A stretch of DNA of 64,000 nucleotides from Pseudobacteroides cellulosolvens ATCC 35603 = DSM 2933 (GTDB lineage: Bacteria; Bacillota; Clostridia; Acetivibrionales; DSM-2933): assembly GCF_001262605.1 (NCBI RefSeq), contig NZ_LGTC01000001.1, positions 3,485,001 to 3,549,000 on the forward strand. The letters are read 5' to 3'. A model generated the notes under the pieces. It saw only the letters and a list, made by a program, of their open reading frames with translations, was not told where the DNA came from and made no database searches. Numbering within the stretch: position 1 is the stretch's first letter; every line of letters starts with the position of its first letter. The translations under genes were made by a program, and so were the position numbers. Positions 1 through 8,374 of the stretch are shown piece after piece.

Positions 1-1056
1 TTGGAAGAAATTATTGAATCTCAAAAAAGTTCAAAAACTACTCAAACAGGGATACAAACACATACTATACATTTTGGTGAAATACATAAATTATTAAAAG
101 ACATTTTAATTGAACTAGATAGTAAGCATATATGGGTATTAATAGATGAATGGGTTGAGATACCAAAAGACATTCAGCCTCTATTTGCAGATTTTATTGG
201 TCGAGCATTATTTCCATTAGATAATGTATTCACTAAAATTGCTTCTGTTGAATATGATTCTGTTTTTAATACAACTGATGCAAATGGTAATAAAATTGGG
301 TTCAAAATAGGAGTTCATGCAACCCCAAGCCTAGAATTGGATGAATTTTTAGTATTTAATAATAATCATGATGAATCATATAAGTTCTTTAAAAGGTTAA
401 TACTAAAGCATGTAAATAATATTTTAAAAGAGGATGGAAAAGAGGAATTTATTGATGCAGAATCATTTATTAGGTGCACTTTTACACAAGAAAAGGTTTT
501 TCCTGAATTAATTAGAGCTTGTGAGGGCAATCCAAGGGATATAATAAATATCCTTTCACAAGCTGCATTAAAAGCTAATGATTCAGCAATAGGAATTCCT
601 AATATAAGGTCAGCTGCAAACTATTGGTATAATAGGTCGAAGCTCTCTGAGTTAAGTGAAGAAGGTAAAAATTTACTTCATTGGATTGTTGATGAAGTAA
701 TAAAAGGAAAAAAGGCAAGGGCATTTTTATTAGATGTTAACACAAAAGAAAGGCTAATTGATGAGATGTACAATCAGAGAGTTCTACATATAATTAAAAA
801 TAACACCTCTGGTCAAGATATCCCTGGCAAAAGATTTATTGTTTATCAAATTGATTATGGTTGTTATGTTAATCTTATACAAACATCCTATAATCCTGAA
901 GGTTTATTTGAAGCACAAGAATTAGAATCTGATAAAGAAATATTTGTTGATGTACCTAGTGATGATTATAGATCAATTAGACGAGCAATTTTAGACTTAG
1001 ATATGTTTAAAAAAAAGCAGACAATAACTTCTGATAGTACAATTACTTCTACCTAA
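1..1056 (+). CDS. P-loop ATPase, C-terminal part (cut by window edge)
   Basis: The reading frame is open at the left edge, so the N-terminus and any Walker A motif are missing. The visible 351 residues start with a hydrophobic beta-strand ending in LIDEW (about residues 46-50), which fits a Walker B motif. Around residue 180 the sequence CEGNPRD resembles the arginine-bearing segment of ORC/Cdc6-like and STAND-type AAA ATPases, and a helical winged-helix-like C-terminus follows. This suggests a large stand-alone ATPase of the kind found in defence islands, but no partner domain is visible. It is convergent with the ImmA/restriction operon on the other strand. It belongs to the flank outside the mobile element. 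ATPase fold fairly likely; function unknown. Confidence 0.5.
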   Translation: MEEIIESQKSSKTTQTGIQTHTIHFGEIHKLLKDILIELDSKHIWVLIDEWVEIPKDIQPLFADFIGRALFPLDNVFTKIASVEYDSVFNTTDANGNKIGFKIGVHATPSLELDEFLVFNNNHDESYKFFKRLILKHVNNILKEDGKEEFIDAESFIRCTFTQEKVFPELIRACEGNPRDIINILSQAALKANDSAIGIPNIRSAANYWYNRSKLSELSEEGKNLLHWIVDEVIKGKKARAFLLDVNTKERLIDEMYNQRVLHIIKNNTSGQDIPGKRFIVYQIDYGCYVNLIQTSYNPEGLFEAQELESDKEIFVDVPSDDYRSIRRAILDLDMFKKKQTITSDSTITST

Positions 1057-1156
1057 ATATTTAAGGTAACCTACCATGTAATTTTCTTGCGTATATGCAT
1101 AGAAAACAATCTTTTCGATAAGAAGTTAGTTAAATAAATATATAAAACTCTATTAT

Positions 1157-1214
1157 AATTCTTGCTGGCTTTATACAGGTTTATGCTTGGTCCTGAATAA
1201 ATTCGGCAAGAATT
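1157..1214. repeat. Inverted repeat in convergent intergenic space
   Basis: AATTCTTGC at 1157-1165 is perfectly complementary to GCAAGAATT at 1206-1214, with a 40-base loop. It lies in the 264-base gap between the convergent ATPase gene and the ImmA-like gene. It could be a bidirectional terminator or the end of a small decayed element; there is no clear T-tract. Confidence 0.35.
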
Positions 1215-1320
1215 TATTATTATGGGTTAGACTTGCAAATTGGTTTTATACAAACTTCCAAAATATTGACTTTTACGCAAATTACAAATAGGCCTGATGG
1301 TGCATCTCTATCATGCCAAT

Positions 1321-1878
1321 TTAATACATTTTGAACTCTTTCAAGCGATAGCCCATAGATTCCTTGGATACCTTGAAAAAGTTGGACAAGTATTTTATTA
1401 GTTCTTCGTTTTTGTCCTGCTCTTCTGAACCTTTAAACAAATTAAGCTGCTGGCTATAGTTCTTCTCAAACTCAGTTTTCTTTTGATGCAACATATTTTT
1501 TGGCATGAGGAAGCAGGCTGCAAAGTAGTCTGCTTCTTTTTCTGGCTCAGGTTTATTATCGCCAAAAATTGTGTCTTTATTGCAGATAATTGCTCCGTCC
1601 TGCAATGGATGTACCAGAAAATGATGCCCCAATTCATGTGCAATGGTAAAATTCTTGCGTGGCTCATAAAGATTGGAATTGACAAATATAATTTTGGCTT
1701 CTCCAATAACAAAGTAGACACCGCAAAACTCTTCGTCATTTTCATCTCTCTCTTCGAATTTTATGCCACGCTGTTTTATTATATCACTAATTAGATCGAT
1801 GGGAGGCCGATTAAGGACATTGCACTGCAATATTCCGTCGACTAGATTTGCAATTTGTTTTCGCCTTTTCCAATCCAT
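1321..1878 (-). CDS. ImmA/IrrE family metallopeptidase coupled to hsdS
   Basis: A 185-residue protein with a zinc metallopeptidase motif HELGHH about 80 residues in, typical of the ImmA/IrrE (COG2856) family. Known members cleave XRE-type repressors or act as toxins or antirepressors. The chosen start is the ATG of a TAATG overlap with the hsdS stop codon, preceded by GAGGAAAT at a good distance; a longer frame to 1929 exists but would sit inside hsdS. The overlap implies translational coupling, so the peptidase is made together with the specificity subunit. No XRE partner gene is next to it. It may regulate the restriction system, or be a linked defence or anti-repressor gene; this is inference. 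Confidence 0.82.
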   Translation of the reverse strand: MDWKRRKQIANLVDGILQCNVLNRPPIDLISDIIKQRGIKFEERDENDEEFCGVYFVIGEAKIIFVNSNLYEPRKNFTIAHELGHHFLVHPLQDGAIICNKDTIFGDNKPEPEKEADYFAACFLMPKNMLHQKKTEFEKNYSQQLNLFKGSEEQDKNEELIKYLSNFFKVSKESMGYRLKEFKMY

Positions 1879-3380
1879 TAGATTTCCTCGCTCGCCAGTT
1901 CCAAGGCTCTTTTTTGCAGATTCTTCCAAGTGTTCTCACCCATGTTACCACGGGCAGCAGCAAGTAAAACTTCTTTTGCAGGTTGTGGAGAGGGCACTAA
2001 CTCGATGATGCTATCCTTTGAGGTTTCGGTTTTACCGCTGAATGCTTCTTGCAACACTGCCTCAATCAGTTGAGAGGCATATTTTTTTGCGTTAGAAACC
2101 TCTTGTTCCAGCTCATCACACAAATCCATCAGCTTGTCCACTTTCTCCACAATGCGTTGTTGCTCTACGAGTGGTGGGAGGGGGATGAGCAGTTTCTTAA
2201 GTTCTGGCATTCCTACCATGTTAGGAATGGCACTTCCTTTTGCTTTATCAAATATTTTACCTTGAAACCAAAAGGATCTAAATAACTTTATAAAATAATC
2301 ATCTATGATACACTTTTTGTTTAATGTAAGCTTAAGTAAGGCTTGGTTTATAATACCAGGTTCACAATCATCTGCTAATTTTGAAATTCTTCCTAGAGTA
2401 ACTCCAGAACAGCTAATAATTAAATCGCCTGGTGCAACCTTGAATCCCAATAATGAATTATATTTTTCTTCGGATATATAATAATCACCTATATAGCTAT
2501 TGTCGTAAATAGCATTTTTTTGTTCATATACTTTGTATGTTTTTTCACCTTTAGGAACAAAAAAAGCTTTGACTAACGCACTACCGAATGGTCCTCTTTT
2601 CATTGCTGAGTCTGCATTATCTACAATATCATTTAATATGCACCATTCCCACCCCTGTGGTAGTTCAAAAGGCTTTTCTTCCTCGATAATGGGTGGCAAA
2701 CCCTTTTGATTTTTGATTTTCTTTTCGGCAAGTAGCTTTTCTTTTTCGTCCTTAATTTTCTTCAAAAGCACGCTAGCAGGCTCGTCGTTTGGATCTTGTG
2801 GACAGAGTTTACCCTCGATAGCTTGCTGCAAAATAGATTGACGGAGAGAAGATATATTTTTTAATGATAAATTTTCGATAAGCTCACTTAACCTATCATC
2901 AATTTGTTTTACTTTTTCCAGAATAGAGAGCTGTTGTTCTAAACTAATATCTGGAAAATCAAGCTTTTTTAAATCTGCAAACCGAAGTGCAGAACGCACA
3001 CCTCCTCTATCGCCATACCATTTAATCAAGTTAATTCCCAAGGTGCTTTTGAGATAATAAAACAAAAACTCACTGCTTATTTCTGCTGTTGTCTCAAAAA
3101 CTACATATGCAGGGCTTACAACACCAAATACATCTGAAGCTGATAACCCAATTGAGCCTATGTTGATACGGTATGGGTTATATGCAAATTGATTTCCACC
3201 CAACACAATATAATTTCCCAGATCATCACTGGCTTTATTGTTGGTTACGGTAATTCCTTCTGTATTAGTAACACCGTAAACTGTCAATTCTTTTTGGTTT
3301 AGATCCGTGTTTTTCACTTTTGTTTTGATTTCTTTAATATATTTTCCTAACTTGATTGTAGGAAATGATAACTCAATCAT
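1878..3380 (-). CDS. hsdS: Type I restriction-modification specificity subunit HsdS
   Basis: A 500-residue DNA-specificity subunit that directs the HsdM2S methylase to its bipartite target. Two target-recognition domains are visible, each followed by a long helical spacer. The first half has the helix around residues 145-200 ending in RQSILQQAIEGKL. The second half ends with the conserved PLPPLVEQQRIVEKVDKL segment near residue 400. This length and duplicated architecture are normal for the family. The start overlaps the hsdM stop by four bases (ATGA), and the stop overlaps the ImmA-like start. The target sequence cannot be predicted from this reading. Confidence 0.93.
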   Translation of the reverse strand: MIELSFPTIKLGKYIKEIKTKVKNTDLNQKELTVYGVTNTEGITVTNNKASDDLGNYIVLGGNQFAYNPYRINIGSIGLSASDVFGVVSPAYVVFETTAEISSEFLFYYLKSTLGINLIKWYGDRGGVRSALRFADLKKLDFPDISLEQQLSILEKVKQIDDRLSELIENLSLKNISSLRQSILQQAIEGKLCPQDPNDEPASVLLKKIKDEKEKLLAEKKIKNQKGLPPIIEEEKPFELPQGWEWCILNDIVDNADSAMKRGPFGSALVKAFFVPKGEKTYKVYEQKNAIYDNSYIGDYYISEEKYNSLLGFKVAPGDLIISCSGVTLGRISKLADDCEPGIINQALLKLTLNKKCIIDDYFIKLFRSFWFQGKIFDKAKGSAIPNMVGMPELKKLLIPLPPLVEQQRIVEKVDKLMDLCDELEQEVSNAKKYASQLIEAVLQEAFSGKTETSKDSIIELVPSPQPAKEVLLAAARGNMGENTWKNLQKRALELASEEI

Positions 3381-4798
3381 TTTAGCATCTCCTCTATCTC
3401 ATTTAGTATTTGTGTGCTTCTCAATAGGCATTTTGCAGTTTTCTTAATAATTTTGTGAGGAGATTGAATTTCGTTCTCAATCTGTGTAGCAGGGTTTTTA
3501 AAATCAAGATTATAATTTCTTACCTTGATTTCTTCAATGGTCACCTTCCATGCACATTCTGTTTCTTTTCTGTCATTCCACCATGCTTTTTCAGCATCAA
3601 ATTCATCAATTTTGATGGGCTTTGTCTTTGTGTAGTTCTTATATCCTATTGGCAGTTGATGTTCATAAAACCAAATTTCCTCTGTTCTTCCACGCTCTAA
3701 AAACAAAAGGTTGGTGTTAATGCCTGTATAGGGTGCAAATACACCGTTGGGCAGTCTTACAATGGTATGCAGATTAAACTCGCTCAGCAGTTTTTCTTTA
3801 ATCGCTGTTTTTACACCCTCTCCAAACAAAAAGCCGTCAGGCAATACAATTGCGGCTCTACCTGTTTGCTTTAGCCTATACATCAACAGAATAAGAAACA
3901 AATCTGCCGTTTCCTTGGTTTTGAATTGTGTCGGGAAGTTATCCTGTATGCCGTCTTCCTCAATACCGCCAAAAGGAGGATTGGTCAGAATGATGTCCAC
4001 CTTGTCTTTTACTTTAATATCCTTTACAGGATAGCTTAAAGAGTTATCGTGCTTAATCTGCGGATTGTCGATGTTATGCAAAATCATGTTTGTAGTGCAA
4101 AGCATATGGGGCAGTGGCTTTTTTTCTACACCCAAAATTGCTGTTTGCAGTTTTGCTTCGTCCTCAATATTCTTTACCTGCTTGCGTAGATGTTCTAATG
4201 CACAAACAAGGAAACCGCCTGTACCACAAGCAAAATCAAGCACCTGTTCACCTAATTGTGGGTTGACCATATCCACCATAAATTGAGTAACTGCACGAGG
4301 TGTATAGTATTCGCCCGAGTTGCCTGCACTTTGTAAGTCCTTAAGTATGTTTTCGTAAATATCATTGAACAAGTGACGGTCTGATACTTTGTCAAAGTCA
4401 ATTTCATTTAGTTTATTGATAACACTACGCATCAGAGTACCGGATTTCATGTAGTTATAGCTGTCCTCGAAAAGAGATTTCACTAATAATGTTTTAGGGT
4501 CACTCTTTTCGGTGAGCTGCCAATCCTTGAAGGTTTTAAAAAGTATGTTATTTACAAAATCAAGTAGTTCATCACCGGTAATGCCTTCGTCGTTTTCAGC
4601 CCAATCAGACCAGCGCAAGCCGCCGGGGATAATGTATTTGTAGTCATCCGATAAAGCATCCCATTCCTTTTCCTTGGAATCGAACACCTTCAAAAACAGC
4701 ATCCATACAAGCTGTGATATTCTTTGTGCATCTCCGTCGACACCTGCATCTTGACGCATGATATCCTGCACTGATTTGATTGTAACTGATATACTCAT
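3377..4798 (-). CDS. hsdM: Type I restriction-modification methyltransferase HsdM
   Basis: A 473-residue N6-adenine DNA methyltransferase. An N-terminal helical HsdM domain is followed by GEYYTP near residue 163, the SAM-binding motif DFACGTGG at 188-195 and the catalytic NPPF at 273-276. Length and motif order are those of an intact type I M subunit. It lies 11 bases downstream of the hsdR remnant and overlaps hsdS by four bases, so the three form one operon. Because hsdR is disrupted, this methylase probably still modifies the genome without the matching restriction activity, if promoter activity reaches it; its natural promoter upstream of hsdR has been displaced by the inserted element. 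Confidence 0.95.
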   Translation of the reverse strand: MSISVTIKSVQDIMRQDAGVDGDAQRISQLVWMLFLKVFDSKEKEWDALSDDYKYIIPGGLRWSDWAENDEGITGDELLDFVNNILFKTFKDWQLTEKSDPKTLLVKSLFEDSYNYMKSGTLMRSVINKLNEIDFDKVSDRHLFNDIYENILKDLQSAGNSGEYYTPRAVTQFMVDMVNPQLGEQVLDFACGTGGFLVCALEHLRKQVKNIEDEAKLQTAILGVEKKPLPHMLCTTNMILHNIDNPQIKHDNSLSYPVKDIKVKDKVDIILTNPPFGGIEEDGIQDNFPTQFKTKETADLFLILLMYRLKQTGRAAIVLPDGFLFGEGVKTAIKEKLLSEFNLHTIVRLPNGVFAPYTGINTNLLFLERGRTEEIWFYEHQLPIGYKNYTKTKPIKIDEFDAEKAWWNDRKETECAWKVTIEEIKVRNYNLDFKNPATQIENEIQSPHKIIKKTAKCLLRSTQILNEIEEMLK

Positions 4799-4809
4799 TT
4801 CCTATTCTC

Positions 4810-6318
4810 CTATGCTACATACAGTTGGTTCTCCAGTTCTGCAATAGCTTCCATAAATTTTTTTTTGTTACCGAAGTGTTTTAATATCTCTACTGGCGTA
4901 CCGAAACGGGCGACATCCGGGACTTTTAATACTTCTAAGCTTTCCAAGTTTGCAAGCCCTTCATCTGCATATTTTTCAAGCAAAGTTTCTAAAACCTGTT
5001 TTGCTATTTCGCCATATTTTTCGAAATAACCACGCTTTTTCAAGTTGTTTGCACGCTCTCTGCGAGTTAATGGGGGCATATCAAAAGCGACGTGACAGAT
5101 TAAATCGAATGGATCTAAATCTTTTGATACCTCTTCTTTAAGTTCGTCAAAAAAAATTCCTTTTTGCTCCAGTTCTTCAATGATGACTGTTTTCTTCTCT
5201 GCACTGTTCCATATTTGCAAGAACTCATCCAGTGTGGAATACTCACTTCGGATATTCTTCTTAGTATAGTCAACAAGGCTTTCTGTAATCAGCTTGCCGC
5301 TTACATCCATATACTGCACACGTTCATTGATTACGGACACGGGAACATCGTTCACATAGTATTTGATAGGCTTTGTTTCCTCGTCATTTGGATCAAATGT
5401 TACATCGGGTGGGACTTCTTGTTCTTCCTCTGGGAGATTATCCTGTGTTTCCTCAACTGAAGCATCTTCTGTTTCCTCTGTAGGAATTTCGCCTTCTGTT
5501 TCCTTCACCTTTACAGGATCACCATCAAAGTCTTTGTCCGCAAACAGCTTTGTCACATTGCGGAAATCAATAATGGTAAAGTAGAGTTTGTCGTATTCTT
5601 CGTTGATTCGTGTGCCACGTCCAATTATTTGTTTGAATTCCGTCATGCTGTTAATATTGCTATCCAGCACAATAAACTTCACGGTATCTGCATCAACACC
5701 TGTTGTGAGTAATTTGCTGGTAGTTACAAGTACAGGGTAAGGCTCGTCCTCAGTCATAAAGTTTTCTAATTCCTGAACACCTTCGCTGCCACTTGTCATC
5801 TGTACAACATATTTAGGATTTTGCAGCACTAAATCTGCATTTTCATTTCTAAGTGATTGAGCCATACGATTGGCGTGGTCAATATCAACACAAAAGAAAA
5901 TTGTTTTTGCAAAGCGAGAGTTATTCTTCTTTAAGAAGTCAGATACACGTTTTGCAACAAGCTCGGTTCGCTTTTCCAGTACCAAATTCTTGTCATAGTC
6001 TTTGATGTTATATTCACGATCTTCAATTTCATTTCCGTATTTATCTTTTTTGCCTTTGATAGGGCGATAGCCTTCCAAATCCTTATCTATGCCTACACGC
6101 ACAACTTTATATGGAGCCAAAAAACCGTCTTCAATGCCCTGTTTTAAGGAATAAGTAAAGATAGGCTCTCCGAAATATTCAATATTTGAGGTATCTTTTG
6201 TTTCTTTTGGAGTTGCAGTCATGCCAATTTGTGTGGCATTCTTAAAATACTCCAGTATTTTTCTCCAAGCAGAATCTTCTTTTGCACTGCCACGATGACA
6301 TTCGTCAGCCTGTGTCAA
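4810..6318 (-). pseudogene. hsdR: hsdR, 3' fragment truncated by the mobile element
   Basis: The C-terminal half of the type I restriction ATPase/translocase. The frame gives 502 residues, whereas complete HsdR proteins are about 750-1,100 residues. It begins at a TTG and within five residues reaches DECHRGSA, the Walker B box of helicase motif II. The nuclease domain and Walker A are absent, and a stop lies in frame just upstream. The remaining part contains motif III (TATP), the second RecA-like domain ending in a GRGTR motif, an acidic linker (Glu-rich, near residues 275-320) and the helical C-terminal domain that binds HsdM. Sequence to the left is normal hsdR; sequence to the right is A+T-rich element end. 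The N-terminal half should lie at the other element end, outside the window. Confidence 0.9.
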
Positions 6319-6345
6319 GTAAAAACTAAAAAATTTTTAAATTTT
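6303..6345. mobile_element. Left junction (att) of the ICE in hsdR, approximate
   Basis: hsdR homology stops within a few codons of the DECH box (around 6,303-6,312). The adjacent A/T-run sequence has no coding continuation and leads directly to the terminator of the recombinase operon. Large serine recombinases normally leave a very short core (two to a few bases), so no long direct repeat is expected. The exact crossover cannot be fixed without the other end. Confidence 0.6.
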
Positions 6346-6350
6346 TCACA

Positions 6351-6396
6351 TAAAAAAATAGAACCGAGCGATTTCTTCAACGAAACCACCCGGTTT
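6351..6396 (-). terminator. Terminator of the recombinase operon
   Basis: On the minus strand an imperfect hairpin with AACCG/CGGTT and TTTC/GAAA arms (6,362-6,396) is followed by a run of seven T (6,352-6,358). It lies directly after the small resolvase-like gene and before the hsdR junction, so it should insulate hsdR/hsdM from element transcription. Confidence 0.6.
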
Positions 6397-6443
6397 AAGA
6401 TTATTAAGAATCATCCGTCCTTTGCTTTGGTTTATTGATATTT

Positions 6444-6767
6444 CTATAATTCATCTGCCGTAAGCAATTCAATACCTTGCTCCTTCCATTCTCTTAAAAG
6501 AGAAAGAACATCAAAAACATTTCTGCCAATCCTGCTCATATCTTTTACAATAACGGTATCAATCGCATTTACAGATATGGCATTCTCAATTTCCTTGAGT
6601 CCTTTCCTATTGAGATTCAGCCCACTGCCAATATCTTTTGAATATCCAACTATGCTAAAACAATGTTGCTCGGCCAATTTCTTTAACGATCTTTCTTGCC
6701 CAATCAGATAAACATCATTTAAATTTTCAGCATTAGCAATCCTGCTGTAGATCCATACTTTCTTCAT
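6444..6767 (-). CDS. Small serine-recombinase-like protein lacking the catalytic serine
   Basis: A 107-residue protein covering only the N-terminal resolvase domain. It keeps the framework of the family: the beta1 strand with Tyr7 and Arg9, the DIGSGLNLNRKGL loop, and the VKDMSRIGRN helix with the active-site arginines. At the position of the catalytic serine (Y-x-R-x-S) the sequence is YSRIA, so the nucleophile is alanine at residue 11. There is no recombinase, zinc-ribbon or coiled-coil region. The start abuts the stop of the upstream large recombinase, so it is the last gene of that operon. It may be a non-catalytic partner that binds the large recombinases, for example to control direction; the alternative is a decaying fragment. 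Confidence 0.75.
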   Translation of the reverse strand: MKKVWIYSRIANAENLNDVYLIGQERSLKKLAEQHCFSIVGYSKDIGSGLNLNRKGLKEIENAISVNAIDTVIVKDMSRIGRNVFDVLSLLREWKEQGIELLTADEL

Positions 6768-8374
6768 TATAACATCTCCAATATTTTTTTATAATCATCA
6801 GCAAAGTTCCACACAATCTCAATCTGATTTTCACCGAACACGTATATTGAATCAACAAGTTCTTTCACTAAATCCCTGCTTAGTTCTTTGATTTCCTGTT
6901 TTCTTTTGAAGTGTTCGATAAATTGGTTTTCCGACTCCTTATTCTTTAGTTTTTGAAGTTCGTAATCGGCTTCCAGTTTGCTAATCTGCGAGGATGTTTG
7001 TTCAATCTCTTGATTGTACATTTCTCTCTGCTTCAGATAGTCATCTTTTCCGATCTTCCCATCCAAATATTTCTCATACTCTTCAATTTTTAAAGCATTT
7101 AGCCTTTCAAGATGTTGCTGAGCTTTCCTTGCAGATTGTAATAAATCAGCCACTTCACTTTCTGATTTTTCTTTTTCCTTAAGTACAAGCTTTTCTGCTT
7201 TGTTGGCTATTTGAGCCTGTTGCCGTATTGCTTCCAATAGCACTTCCAGAATCATTGGCTCCTCTGTTCTTCCATGATAGCAAAGGCTGTTTTCATCAAA
7301 ATAGTTGCTCTTACAAATATAATAAGGCACCTTTGTATGTGAGCGTTGAAGGTTCTTCTTACAAATACCGCATTTTACTTTACCATAAAGAACTCTTGTA
7401 TTATCAATCTTGTACTCTTTACGTTTGGATATCTTACGAATCACCTTCTGAGCTTCCAAATACAATTCTTCGCTTATTATAGCCTCATGCGTATCTGGAA
7501 CCACTATCCATTGTTCCCTCGGAACAGCCACCGTACTCATACTGTTAACGTCAGGCTTTTCCCTCTTATGGTTGATTGTCTTTCCTGTGTAAGTTTCATC
7601 TTTAAGGATTTTTAAGACAGCCATAGTTTGCCAAACCAAATCTCCTTTGGCTTTTCTCCACTTTTTGTTATTATGATTTTTTTGGTAGTGCCTTGCAGGT
7701 GAAGGTACTCCATCTGCATTGAGTATTTTAGCGATCGCACTTGTATTGTTCCCCTCGGCTGCCAATTGAAAGATTCGCTTAACAACAACTGCAGCTTCCT
7801 CATCAACAACAATTGCATTTTTCTTATCCTTCGCTTTGAGATACCCAAATGGAGCGAAAGAACCAATATACTCGCCCTTTTTCATTTTAGCTGTTTTAGC
7901 TGTCTTTACTTTCTTTGATAGGTCTTTACTGTAAAGGTCGTAGATAAGGTTCTTCAACCCAATATCAAGGCCTGCCGTTATACCATTATCTTTTGCACTG
8001 TCATATCCGTCATTTACAGATATAAATCGAACTCCTAAAAACGGAAATACTTGCTCCAGATAATCCCCTAACTCCAAGTAGTTTCTGCCAAATCGTGAAA
8101 AATCTTTTACCACAATACAGTTAATTTCTCCTTGCCTTACTTTGGTTAACAACTGCTGTACTGCCGGACGTTCAAAATTCGTACCGCTGTAGCCGTCATC
8201 GCAAAACTCCAAGATGTTTGAATCTGCCAAATCAGGATGGCGACTTATAAAATCCATCAACAGATCACGCTGATTACTAACGCTGTTGCTTTCAATTTTT
8301 GCATCATTTTTTGAAATGTCCGCATCCTCATTGGAAAGCCTAATGTACATAGCTACTGAGACATTCTTGTTCAT
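6767..8374 (-). CDS. Large serine recombinase 3 (site-specific integrase)
   Basis: A 535-residue large serine recombinase. The resolvase domain (about 1-155) has the nucleophile in YIRLS and the VVKDFSRFGRN helix. The recombinase DNA-binding domain follows (about 165-300). The zinc ribbon is near 345-370, with CGIC and later cysteines. The C-terminal part has a coiled coil rich in Glu/Lys (about 395-485). All parts needed for integration and excision are present. The ATG overlaps the end of the upstream recombinase by 35 bases and is preceded by GAGGTGA. It is the third of three related recombinases in one operon; whether all three act together or on different steps is unknown. Confidence 0.92.
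   Translation of the reverse strand: MNKNVSVAMYIRLSNEDADISKNDAKIESNSVSNQRDLLMDFISRHPDLADSNILEFCDDGYSGTNFERPAVQQLLTKVRQGEINCIVVKDFSRFGRNYLELGDYLEQVFPFLGVRFISVNDGYDSAKDNGITAGLDIGLKNLIYDLYSKDLSKKVKTAKTAKMKKGEYIGSFAPFGYLKAKDKKNAIVVDEEAAVVVKRIFQLAAEGNNTSAIAKILNADGVPSPARHYQKNHNNKKWRKAKGDLVWQTMAVLKILKDETYTGKTINHKREKPDVNSMSTVAVPREQWIVVPDTHEAIISEELYLEAQKVIRKISKRKEYKIDNTRVLYGKVKCGICKKNLQRSHTKVPYYICKSNYFDENSLCYHGRTEEPMILEVLLEAIRQQAQIANKAEKLVLKEKEKSESEVADLLQSARKAQQHLERLNALKIEEYEKYLDGKIGKDDYLKQREMYNQEIEQTSSQISKLEADYELQKLKNKESENQFIEHFKRKQEIKELSRDLVKELVDSIYVFGENQIEIVWNFADDYKKILEML

Noticed and set aside
6303..6318. TTG as a true start of a shortened HsdR protein
   Set aside because: It lies four codons before the DECH box, with no ribosome site and without the nuclease or Walker A parts. 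A truncated gene is the simpler reading.
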